Assembly: GCF_028473665.1 (NCBI RefSeq)
Contig: NZ_CP098774.1
Span: 3,934,501 to 3,998,500, forward strand
Reading direction: 5' to 3'
Source: Sphingomonas sp. QA11
GTDB lineage: Bacteria > Pseudomonadota > Alphaproteobacteria > Sphingomonadales > Sphingomonadaceae
Length of the DNA: 64,000 bases
In this document: piece by piece, positions 8,443 through 16,800 of the stretch
How the letters are laid out: every line of letters starts with the position of its first letter
Position numbering within the stretch: the stretch's first letter is position 1
Notes under the pieces: generated by a model
Database searches by the model: none
What the model was told of the DNA's origin: nothing
The model's input: only the letters and a program-made list of their open reading frames with translations
Program-made: the position numbers and the translations under genes

Positions 8443-10038
8443 ATGCTCTACGGGGGTCATGTTCGGCGAACTTTCGCACTGGGGCTGCTACTGGGGCTTA
8501 CCGCCCTGGCGCTTGCCGGAATGACTGGCGGATTGTCGCGCAGCTTCCTCGATCCCGATGAATCCGCGCACTATGTCAACACGCTCTTCATCGCCGATTG
8601 GCTGCGCGCCGGCTTGCCAGCGCCGATGACCTTCGCGCGGGACTTTTACGCGCACTTTCCCAAGCTTTCGATCGGTCATTGGCCGCCGGGCTGGTATGCG
8701 CTGCTCGCACCGTCATTCGCGATCATGCGGCCCTCACCATTCGGCGCCGCAATGATAAGCGCGTTCATTGCCGGTCTGCCGGCCGTTCTGACTGGCTGGG
8801 GACTGTTCCGGTCGGGCGCACCGCGCCTCGCCATCGCCGCGGCTTTCGTCGTGCTGTTACTGCCGCTGACGGTGGAAAGCGCGCGCTATTTCCTGCTTGA
8901 TCAGCCGGTGGCGCTTGTCGTCGGCATTGCCGCGATCGCCTGGCTCGCCGCTGCTGAACATCCCTCCTGGAGGCGCTACGCGCTGTTCGGCGCGCTCGCG
9001 GTCTTCGCCACCCTGGTCAAGGGCAATGGCACGCTGGTCGTGCTCATCCCCGCGATCGAGATCGGCCTGTCGCGACGATGGAGGCTGCTTGCGGACAAGC
9101 GGCTCTGGACCGTTGGGGCGATCACCTTTCTCCTGATCCTGCCCTGGTATCTGATCTCCTTCCGTATCTCGGCCGGCGGCTTCAACTACCAGCCGGGATT
9201 CGTCTATGCATGGGCCTCGCTTGCGACCAATTGCACGGCGGTCAGGGACAATATCGGCTGGGTAGGGTTGCTCCTCGCGTCGCTCGGGGCGATCCATGAT
9301 TGGCGGGATCCCCGTTCGGGACCGGTCGTTAGAATCGCTCTTGCTACGATCCTGGCGACGCTGATCTTCCAGGCCGGCGTCCCGGTCGCACTGGCAGATC
9401 GCTATATTTTGCCGTTGTTGCCATGGTGCGTCCTCCTGGCGGCGCTGGGTGTCCGAGCGCTGTGGAACGTTCATGGCCTGGGACGTCTTGCCGCGGCAGC
9501 AAGCGTTGCCGTTGCTTTCATCGTGCCGATCACGACCTTGATGCATGCGACCGTCAAGCCTGATCTAGGGGCTCCGGCGATTGCGCAAGCAATGGTCAAT
9601 AGGCCGGGCGTCTGGCTGGTCGACGGCCGCGCGGGCGGTGAGGGCGCGGTGATCGCCGCCGCTGCCTATGCCGATGGCGGTCGACGCCGCATCTGGGTTG
9701 CGCGCGCCTCGCAATGGCTGTCTACCAGTGACTTCATGGGGCGCGGGTACGCGCTGACCGCACGCTCGCCGCGCGAAGCGAGCGCCATACTGGACCGGCT
9801 CGGTGTGCGCGGTGTCGTTCTTGTCGGCGAACGGAGCAAGCTCGCCTACCCGCACAGCACTGTTCTCCAGCAAGCCCTTCGTCGATCGGCGTTTCATGGA
9901 AACACACGCCCATTCGCCGCCGGTCGTGGTGCTACCCTCGTCGCCGCGCGGGACGCGCCGGTGGTTGCACGCCCAGATCTGCTCGCTGCCGGTAGCGGCT
10001 CGCATAATTTTTCGATGATGACCGCCGGGACGCGATAA
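8443..10038 (+). CDS. GT-C type membrane glycosyltransferase (ArnT/PMT-like, family 39-type)
   Basis: 531 residues with about ten transmembrane segments followed by a soluble C-terminal ~140 residues. The first periplasmic loop contains LDPDESAHYVNTLFIADWLR, whose DE pair corresponds to the catalytic acidic residues of polyprenyl-phosphate-dependent GT-C transferases; FPKLSIGHWPPGWYALLAP further supports the fold. Such enzymes move a sugar from a lipid-linked donor to lipid, glycan or protein on the periplasmic side. Acceptor and sugar cannot be told from sequence and no cell-envelope operon surrounds it. AGGA seven bases before the ATG supports the start. Confidence 0.8.
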   Translation: MLYGGHVRRTFALGLLLGLTALALAGMTGGLSRSFLDPDESAHYVNTLFIADWLRAGLPAPMTFARDFYAHFPKLSIGHWPPGWYALLAPSFAIMRPSPFGAAMISAFIAGLPAVLTGWGLFRSGAPRLAIAAAFVVLLLPLTVESARYFLLDQPVALVVGIAAIAWLAAAEHPSWRRYALFGALAVFATLVKGNGTLVVLIPAIEIGLSRRWRLLADKRLWTVGAITFLLILPWYLISFRISAGGFNYQPGFVYAWASLATNCTAVRDNIGWVGLLLASLGAIHDWRDPRSGPVVRIALATILATLIFQAGVPVALADRYILPLLPWCVLLAALGVRALWNVHGLGRLAAAASVAVAFIVPITTLMHATVKPDLGAPAIAQAMVNRPGVWLVDGRAGGEGAVIAAAAYADGGRRRIWVARASQWLSTSDFMGRGYALTARSPREASAILDRLGVRGVVLVGERSKLAYPHSTVLQQALRRSAFHGNTRPFAAGRGATLVAARDAPVVARPDLLAAGSGSHNFSMMTAGTR

Positions 10039-10159
10039 AAAAATCGACACGGCTTTTTTTGACAGATTTCGGCAGAGCATTGTTGATGGATGAATTTTAG
10101 GTAAACTCTCTGCTGGTGAGGCGCCTGTAAAGCGAGACAACACAAAAGAGGCGGTTAAA

Positions 10160-11125
10160 GTGATCAAAGTGGTTTTAGTCGCGATCGTAGCCGGATTTGC
10201 TTTGCTTGCGTCCCCACCAGCTTCGGCGACCTTTTCAATCGTGGCCTGCGACTCCAAGAATTGCGGCGCGGCGGTTGCCACCAACAATCTCGCGGTGGGT
10301 GCCACGGTCATCTACGCCAAGGCCGGCGTCGGAGCGGTGGCGTCGCAATTCGAAACCAATCCCTCCTACGGGCTCAAAGGCCTGGCTCTGCTTGAAGCCG
10401 GGCGCGGCGCCGAGGCCGCGCTTAGTGAACTCCTACGAACCGACGACGGTTTCGAAGGACAGGATATCTCGTTCCGGCAGGTCGGCATCGTTGGCATAGT
10501 GGGCAAGGGCGCGGCTTATACCGGCGAGGTCGCTGCTGGTTCGCCCTGGGCAGGCATGCTGACCGGCCCAGGCTATAGTATTCAGGGCAACGGTCTCGCT
10601 GGTCATATGGTTCTGGAGGCAATGCGTGAGCGTTTCCTGAAGACCCGGGGTACGCTCGCAGATCGCCTGATGGCGGCACTCGAAGCAGGTCAGGCGGCAG
10701 GAGGCCAGACGACGGGCAGACTCTCTGCTGCGTTGTTGGTCCGCACTTCCGAGGGCGGCTTTCAGGACATCGATCTTCGCGTCGATGCCGCTGATCAGCC
10801 GATTCCCGCGCTGCATCGCTTGCTTGGAATGCATGAAGCGAATGATGAAATGGTACGCGCAGAACGCGCGCTCCATAGCGGCCACATCGACGCGGCGAAG
10901 GCCAGCCTCGCGGATGCCGTCAGGCTTGGAGCGGGATGGGATCGCATCTGGCGCCGCGCCGCCCGGCTCGAAATGTCCATGGGCGACAAGGGCGCCGCGC
11001 TTCAGGCACTGGCTGCGTTCGCGAGCATCAACCCAGTGTGGGCACGAAGCGAGCTGGATGATCCGGTTTACGCAAGCTTGTGGCAAAATGCGGACGCCGT
11101 CGAATGGCGGCAAGGTTTACGGTAA
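10160..11125 (+). CDS. exported DUF1028 family protein (Ntn-hydrolase-like)
   Basis: 321 residues. A clear signal peptide (VVLVAIVAGFALLASPPASA) precedes TFSIVACD, the canonical start of DUF1028 proteins, followed by GAAVATNNLAVGATVIYAKAGVGAVASQ and GLALLEAGRGAEAAL, all family hallmarks. DUF1028 has an N-terminal-nucleophile hydrolase-like fold. Here the AxA cleavage site would leave Thr as the first mature residue, which could itself be the nucleophile. The C-terminal ~100 residues look like a TPR-type helical extension. Activity unknown; predicted periplasmic or secreted. Monocistronic, preceded by a 120-base leader region. Confidence 0.88.
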   Translation: MIKVVLVAIVAGFALLASPPASATFSIVACDSKNCGAAVATNNLAVGATVIYAKAGVGAVASQFETNPSYGLKGLALLEAGRGAEAALSELLRTDDGFEGQDISFRQVGIVGIVGKGAAYTGEVAAGSPWAGMLTGPGYSIQGNGLAGHMVLEAMRERFLKTRGTLADRLMAALEAGQAAGGQTTGRLSAALLVRTSEGGFQDIDLRVDAADQPIPALHRLLGMHEANDEMVRAERALHSGHIDAAKASLADAVRLGAGWDRIWRRAARLEMSMGDKGAALQALAAFASINPVWARSELDDPVYASLWQNADAVEWRQGLR

Positions 11126-11396
11126 TGCCATGGACGAGACATCATAGGACATTGAATGTTGCGCCTGCCCCCCCAAAAGGCCGATCCAGCAAGAGATTCT
11201 GCAACGCCGATTGAGCTGCTGCCTCGTTCGCTTGAATAACAACCTTGGGCGCGATTGTCTCTGCGGCGATTAACTCGCTTTGCGAAATGCAATCCCTTCT
11301 GCGACATCGCCAATTGAAGGGCCTTTTGTGCCCCACAATGAGATGCGAACGGAGTAAGCGTGGTCTGAAACCGCCGTTCTCAACCAGCCCCGATGG

Positions 11397-11738
11397 CTAG
11401 CAGTCGTTTGCGGCGTGCTGGGCGAACGGCGGGCTGTTGCCGACGACGACTCCTTGTATGGCGTAGAACTCGCGTGGGATGCTGTTAGCTATGCGATACA
11501 GCGCCTCATCCTTCTCGTTGCCAAACCAGAACGAGATGTCGCCATCATCCCGGTGTTCGACGTAGATCGGCGTAAAGCCGCGTTCCTCGAATAGGCGAGC
11601 GGCTTCGCCCGCGCACCCTGCCTTGACTCTAATCCTCGCGCCTACGCGCTTCTTCGAGGGAGGCTTACCATCGTGCGGTGCTACCATCGTGCAAATCTGA
11701 ACGGAAAGGAGCCCGACCACAACTGGTCGAATAGGCAA
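11397..11738 (-). CDS. small exported hypothetical protein
   Basis: 113 residues with a hydrophobic N-terminus (VVVGLLSVQICTMVA) that may be a signal peptide, then a basic stretch and a compact domain RLFEERGFTPIYVEHRDDGDISFWFGNEKDEALYRI. Family not recognised. It lies 25 bases downstream of another short gene of the same strand, and both precede the RHS locus, so they may belong to its accessory region. Coding status is inferred from composition only. Confidence 0.45.
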   Translation of the reverse strand: MPIRPVVVGLLSVQICTMVAPHDGKPPSKKRVGARIRVKAGCAGEAARLFEERGFTPIYVEHRDDGDISFWFGNEKDEALYRIANSIPREFYAIQGVVVGNSPPFAQHAANDC

Positions 11739-11763
11739 TGTGCAACTCGCCCAAGACCGGGCG

Positions 11764-12027
11764 TCAGAATGCTGGGCTATCCAGAGGCTTCAGCTTCAGC
11801 CTTGCACGCTCTTGCGCGACGATTCCGTTCACTTTGCTCATGAATGCGTCGGGATCGGTCAAGAACGGCAACAGAGGAGCGGCGCGCCCAATGACCCGGT
11901 CATCAGATAGGCCGTACAAAAAACAGCCCGCTTCTTCGAACCTGACGACTAGCATTACAGTTGCGTCTTTGAGAGGATATGTGCGCGCTGAGCGGCAGCT
12001 TGGTGGGCTCGCCGCCAGCATGACCAT
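11764..12027 (-). CDS. small hypothetical protein, possibly exported
   Basis: 87 residues. The start MVMLAASPPSC could be a truncated lipoprotein-type signal, but it is short. The remainder, LKDATVMLVVRFEEAGCFLYGLSDD and FLTDPDAFMSKVNGIVAQERARL, has normal protein composition. No family recognised. Pairs with the gene at 11397-11738. Confidence 0.4.
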   Translation of the reverse strand: MVMLAASPPSCRSARTYPLKDATVMLVVRFEEAGCFLYGLSDDRVIGRAAPLLPFLTDPDAFMSKVNGIVAQERARLKLKPLDSPAF

Positions 12028-12106
12028 GCGATGATGTGGGCGGGACGTATTCGTCTTTGAGCGAGCCTGTTGGCGATGCGGCGTATTTCCTGGAGCGACC
12101 AGCGGA

Positions 12107-12334
12107 TCAGAGGCGGGTTATCGTCGTCGGCATGCTTTTTGGGGGCGATGCCTGGTTTGCGCGGTGTCGGATCGCCGCCATCATGGCGAAGGCGAGCATG
12201 ACCAAAGACCCAACCAGACCGTATGTCGGCACGTCCAGATACTGCGGCGGCCGCGAGGCAGATCCGACCTGATCATGAACGCGCTCCCTCCCAGGACAAG
12301 CGTCATGAGCAACGAGGGGACGCCCAACAGCCAC
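12107..12334 (-). CDS. possible small membrane protein
   Basis: An open frame of 75 codons containing one convincing transmembrane segment (YGLVGSLVMLAFAMMAAI) in its second half. The N-terminal half has poor composition, the start is arbitrary and no ribosome site was found; a good GGGAGG site nearby serves an ATG in another frame. This could be the tail of a decayed gene. Weakly supported. Confidence 0.25.
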   Translation of the reverse strand: MAVGRPLVAHDACPGRERVHDQVGSASRPPQYLDVPTYGLVGSLVMLAFAMMAAIRHRANQASPPKSMPTTITRL

Positions 12335-12433
12335 CCGAAATCTGGAAGCCGCGGGTGACGATCCGCCGATGGTTCAAAGGCGGACGAGGGGTAAGCCGGC
12401 TAGACAATCTCCGCGTCTTTTGTGGCAATGGTA

Positions 12434-12838
12434 TCAGCAAGGGACATGCGAAAGCGTCCGCACGTTGCCACCATCATCCGGTATCAGAAGAGCAGAAGGC
12501 CTTGATGGGTTGTCAAACCTGTAAAAGAAGCCCGTAGTTGCATTGCCGACACGGAGATTGTTGCCACTTGCATCGTACCGCAAGTCGTTGACCGTATTTA
12601 TTGCCGCATCGGTTTTTAGATAGAAGAAGCGCACGATTGACGTGTTCTGACGTGTAGCTACGACAGTTGCTCGGCTTCGGGTTAGAATGAGCCTGTTTGG
12701 ACCCGAGCCATAGCATCCAACGAACGCTGATGGATCACCTAGATCGGGACCGTTCCTAGCCGAGTTCCAGATACGAGGTAGAAATACCAACCCCGCGATG
12801 AGCAGGACTAGAACGCCTAGAATGCCGGCCCGGCTCAT
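12434..12838 (-). CDS. membrane-anchored protein next to RHS tip, candidate immunity protein
   Basis: 134 residues with one N-terminal anchor (GILGVLVLLIAGLVFLP) and a periplasmic beta-rich domain (AFVGCYGSGPNRLILTRSRATVV ... GNNLRVGNATTGFFYRF). Its ATG overlaps the stop of the orphan RHS tip gene by four bases (12835-12838), the tight coupling typical of toxin-immunity pairs. No family is recognised, so the immunity role is inference from position. The alternative is an unrelated exported protein. Confidence 0.6.
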   Translation of the reverse strand: MSRAGILGVLVLLIAGLVFLPRIWNSARNGPDLGDPSAFVGCYGSGPNRLILTRSRATVVATRQNTSIVRFFYLKTDAAINTVNDLRYDASGNNLRVGNATTGFFYRFDNPSRPSALLIPDDGGNVRTLSHVPC

Positions 12839-13575
12839 TCTCCTCGCACCTTACAGTCATAAAGGCGAGTCCCCGAAGCAGTGAGGGAGAGGCCTACCTT
12901 GAGCGTTCCGAGACCCAGTCCGGCGCTCTTCCCAGCAGGAGTTATACCTCCCTTACCGAGCGATCCGTTTGCAGAGAATGTCGCAATTCCCGCACTAGCG
13001 TTGAAGGAGGCCCCGCCTTGATTCAATAGCGCCAGGCTCGATGCTGTTCCCACAACTTCCGCTGTCCCGATATCTGCCCCTCCGCCAGCGCCAACAGAAA
13101 AGAAACTCCCGGTTGTTCCGGTTCGCAGGTTGATGAAACTCCCTCGCGATCCGGTAATTCCGCCTAGGACAACCAACGATCCTGTGGTGGCCTCGAAGGC
13201 AATGTCCCCATCTTGAGTCAGGGCCAATTTACAGTTGGGATCGTCATTCGGCTTTTGCGACGCTCTCGCACCCACACCGCCTCCTGCTAAAGCTGCGCCC
13301 CCTCCAACTCCGCCGTGCCCTAGGGTCCCATTCAGAATGACGGAACGTCCGCTGCCATCACTGAAATTTCCGCCGTTACCATCCGGCGTTACCGCCGGCT
13401 GCATGACGACCTCGCATCCAATTTCAGCTTTGTTGCCTTTGCGAGGGCAGGTCTGCAATCCGAGCGGATCGACGCTATTCATCGGGTCGCTGCCAACATA
13501 ATTGTACCAATTGACGCCGTCGGCATATCCCATCGGATCGGTCTGCATGAATCGGCCAAGCGTGGGCGAGTACAT
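12835..13575 (-). CDS. orphan RHS C-terminal tip with partial core
   Basis: 246 residues starting inside the RHS core: MYSPTLGRFMQTDPMGYADGVNWYNYV then VDPLGL, the hallmark end of RHS cores. About 70 more residues are nearly identical to the full-length RHS protein, and then a different ~135-residue tip begins after ASQKP. The tip is Gly/Ser-rich (GGITGSRGSFINLRTGTTGSFFSVGAGGG) with Cys near both ends (PNCKL, YDCKV). There is no signal peptide or convincing ribosome site at 13575, so it is probably a silent donor cassette rather than an independently secreted protein. It is followed, with overlap, by a membrane-anchored gene. Confidence 0.75.
   Translation of the reverse strand: MYSPTLGRFMQTDPMGYADGVNWYNYVGSDPMNSVDPLGLQTCPRKGNKAEIGCEVVMQPAVTPDGNGGNFSDGSGRSVILNGTLGHGGVGGGAALAGGGVGARASQKPNDDPNCKLALTQDGDIAFEATTGSLVVLGGITGSRGSFINLRTGTTGSFFSVGAGGGADIGTAEVVGTASSLALLNQGGASFNASAGIATFSANGSLGKGGITPAGKSAGLGLGTLKVGLSLTASGTRLYDCKVRGE
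13247..13575. repeat. direct repeat copy A (RHS core end), 329 bp
   Basis: Matches 14282-14610 without a gap, offset exactly 1035 bp, with about 17 mismatches counted by eye (roughly 95% identity). It encodes the end of the RHS core up to ASQKP in the orphan tip gene. Sharp borders are seen: identity stops at TTCGG on one side and at GTACAT on the other. Confidence 0.9.
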
Positions 13576-13619
13576 CAGCAGGAGCTACGACACAACTTCG
13601 GTAGGCTACTGCCCCTTGA

Positions 13620-13841
13620 TTATCGGATCGCGCTCAATATCTTTCCGGCCAATGACACATCGAACGCGAAAATAAAAAAGACAATATCGAGCAATATCGC
13701 AAACGAAAGCACCACCCAGAAAAGTGCCGGGCCGTCCTCACGTCGAATCCCGTTCCCGTCAGGTGTCAGACTGCCGATAACAGCGGCTCGCAGAATAACG
13801 ACGGCCCCGAACAATCCTACAAATAGCAACTGGTAGTTCAT
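13620..13841 (-). CDS. small two-helix membrane protein between RHS cassettes, candidate immunity protein
   Basis: 73 residues with two transmembrane segments (YQLLFVGLFGAVVILRAAVIG and FWVVLSFAILLDIVFFIFAF). The ATG at 13841 lies 13 bases after the RHS stop, with AGG just upstream; the longer open frame from 13910 overlaps the RHS gene and is less likely. Position immediately behind a polymorphic RHS gene is where immunity genes sit, so an immunity role is proposed. No family recognised. Confidence 0.6.
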   Translation of the reverse strand: MNYQLLFVGLFGAVVILRAAVIGSLTPDGNGIRREDGPALFWVVLSFAILLDIVFFIFAFDVSLAGKILSAIR

Positions 13842-13854
13842 GATGCCTAAAATC

Positions 13855-16800
13855 CTACTTGTTCGTGCATCCGAATATCTCGGTATCTGTATACGTCGCC
13901 ACCACACCAACCGAAGGAAGCGACGCAGAACCTAGATCAATGGACAGACCGGAACCCGTCCCAGAATCATTCGATGAACTCGCATACCCTAAGCCAATAC
14001 TCAAATTCAAAAGCGGTATGGGCGCTGAGAAGCCCGCCGAAATGCCGTCAGACATACCAGTGAAAGCCGATATACTCGAATATAGTTGCGGGCTGAATGT
14101 GCCCCCCACAGCCAAACCTGCACCGAAGCCCAAGAACCTATAGTAGCCGTGCGCACCAGTGCTCAGATTCTTCCAGGTGCCCACCCCGCCCAGTAGGCCG
14201 ATTGCTCCGACAGCCGTCAGGCCAACGCTGCTCGCCTTGATCTTTCCAGCCTGCTTCATCGCATCGGCGCATGAGAACGGCTTCGGCTTTTGCGACGCTC
14301 TCGCACCCACACCGCCTCCTGCTAAAGCTGCGCCCCCTCCAACTCCGCCGTGCCCTAGGGTCCCATTCAGAATGACGGAACGTCCGCTGCCATCACCGAA
14401 ATTTCCGCCGTTACCATCCGGCGTTACCGCCGGCTGCACAACCACCTCGCATCCAATTGCAGCCCTATTGCCTTTGTGGGGGCAAGTCTGCAACCCGAGC
14501 GGATCGACGCTGTTGATCGGGTCGCTGCCAACATAATTGTACCAATTGACGCCGTCGGCATATCCGATCGGATCAGTCTGCATGAACCGGCCAAGCGTGG
14601 GCGAGTACATTCGCGCCTTGGAATATTGGAACCCCAGCTCCGATAGCCAGATTTGCCCGGCATACTGGAACCGCCCTGCGTTGCCGCTGCCCGGGATGCC
14701 ATATTCGTCATATGTGTTCACGGCGACTGCGTTACCGGCATCGTCGCTGACCCTGACGATCGAACCGCGCTCGTCAGCGTCGAGCCAGGTGCGGCTTCCG
14801 GTACCGGCGCCGCTATAGGCCACGAGCGGCTCATCCACGCCAGCGCCGTGCACGTAACGTTTCGCGATCACGCCGCCCTGGTGCTCGGCCACAAGCGCGC
14901 TGCCGTCCCAATCCCAGGTCAGTCCCGACTGCGTCACCTGGTCGATCCGGCCCGCCGGATCATAATAGATATAATTGCCGTTCGCGCCGGAGAGCTGGTT
15001 CTTGCTGTTATAGAGATAGGTAGATGCACCGCCTGTTATGAGATTGCCGCGACCATCATAGGTCGGCGCCACACTTCCCGAGGCGGTGTATTGGTTGAGG
15101 CCATTGGCGCTATACGGGCGATCGATATTCGTCGCCCCCGTCCAGGCGAATCCATCGTTTGTCGCCGTTCGCGATGTGATCTGGCTTGCCGCATTGAAAC
15201 CGAAGGTCATTGCATTCGGTTGCGTGCCGCCATTGAGGTTCAATGCGGTCAGTCGCGAGACGTTGTCATAGCCATAGCTCGTCGACGTACCGTTGCCGAG
15301 TGCCCGCGAGACGCGTTGCCCGAGATTGTCGTAGCCATAGCTTGCGAGCAGAAACCCGCCATTTTCACGGATCGCGGTCATGTTGCCAATTGTATCATAT
15401 TCATAAGTCACGAAGAACCCGTCCCCCCAGGTCAACCGGGTTCGCCGGCCGGCCACATCATACTGGCTCGCCAGGGTCGCCCAGGCGCCGACCTCGCTCG
15501 TCGCGCGCCCTAGCGCGTCGTAGCCGTAGCCCGTCTTGTGCCCGTTGCCGTCCTGCGCCAGCAACAGATGGCCCAGGAGATCGTAGCTGTACGTGACATT
15601 CGAATCCGTAACGTCGACCGGATTATTGAAGGTCGTCGAGATCTGTCGATTGAGGGCATCGTAACCAAAGCCGATCGACTTGCCGTCCCGCAGGCGCCGG
15701 CTCAGCACATTGCCGTTGGGATCATAGCCTATTTGCTCATAGTCCGCAGGTCCACCGGCGCAGGCTGCGCTTGTCGTCACCTGGAAGCATGTCCGCGACA
15801 GCCGATCGAACCCGTCATAGGCATAGCTTGTGACGTTGCTGTTGGCATCGGTTACCGTCGCCTGCCTGCCGTTGTTGCTATAGGTGATCGTCGCGTCGTC
15901 CGACGCATCCGCGGTGCTGTAAGCCGTTGTGATTTTCGTCTGCCGGTCGGCATTGTCGTACGTATATTTGACGATGCGATCAGGACCTGCGCTACCGGCG
16001 GTCTGCAACGTGCAGGCGGATGCCGGTAGCGAGCCCCATGCCGCACTGTTCAACCGGACTGCGGTACAATCGAGCCGCTGGTGGTCATAGCTGTTCTGTG
16101 TCACCGCATAGGTTGTGCCACTCGCGCTCGTCGCCTGGCTGAGCAGGCGGTCGCCGCCATCATAGGTGGTGGCAATCTGCTGCACCGTCGAAAAGGCGCT
16201 CCACGCCGCGTCACTTGCATCGGTGACGGTGCCGATCTCGGCCAGGGTCACCCGCCCCCTGACATCGTAGGTATTGCGCCGCGCCTTGCGAACGAGCGGC
16301 CCGGCACCGTCTGGGTCGGGCGCTACGATACCCACCAGTTCGCGATCGGCGTCGTAGCGATAATAGATGGTGTCATCGCTTCCCGCGAGGGGGCCATCGG
16401 CGCTGGTGACATTGCCGATACTGTCATAGCCAAGTGTCGTGGTGGCGACGATCGACCCGTCGCCCGCCTGTTTCGTCACGGTCGCCGGCAAGCTGTTGGC
16501 ATTGTAGCTGATGCTGGTCTTCAGCTCGTTCGCCGTGCCGGCGCAGCTCGCGCCGGCAAGGCAGGTCGAGGTGCCTCCAAGGACCTGCGCGCCATTGACC
16601 GTCGTATAGTTGTAGGTCGTGGTTGGCCGTGTGCCGCCGGTGCTTGCCGCCGGCGCCTGAACGGTGAGGACATTCCCGGTGGCGGGATCGTAGCTGTAAT
16701 CCGTCTGATTGCCGTTGGCATCCTTCGTCCAGTTCGGACTGTTGCACTTGGCGACGCTTGAGCAGGTTCCGTCATAACCCGCCGTGCTCACCACATCGCT

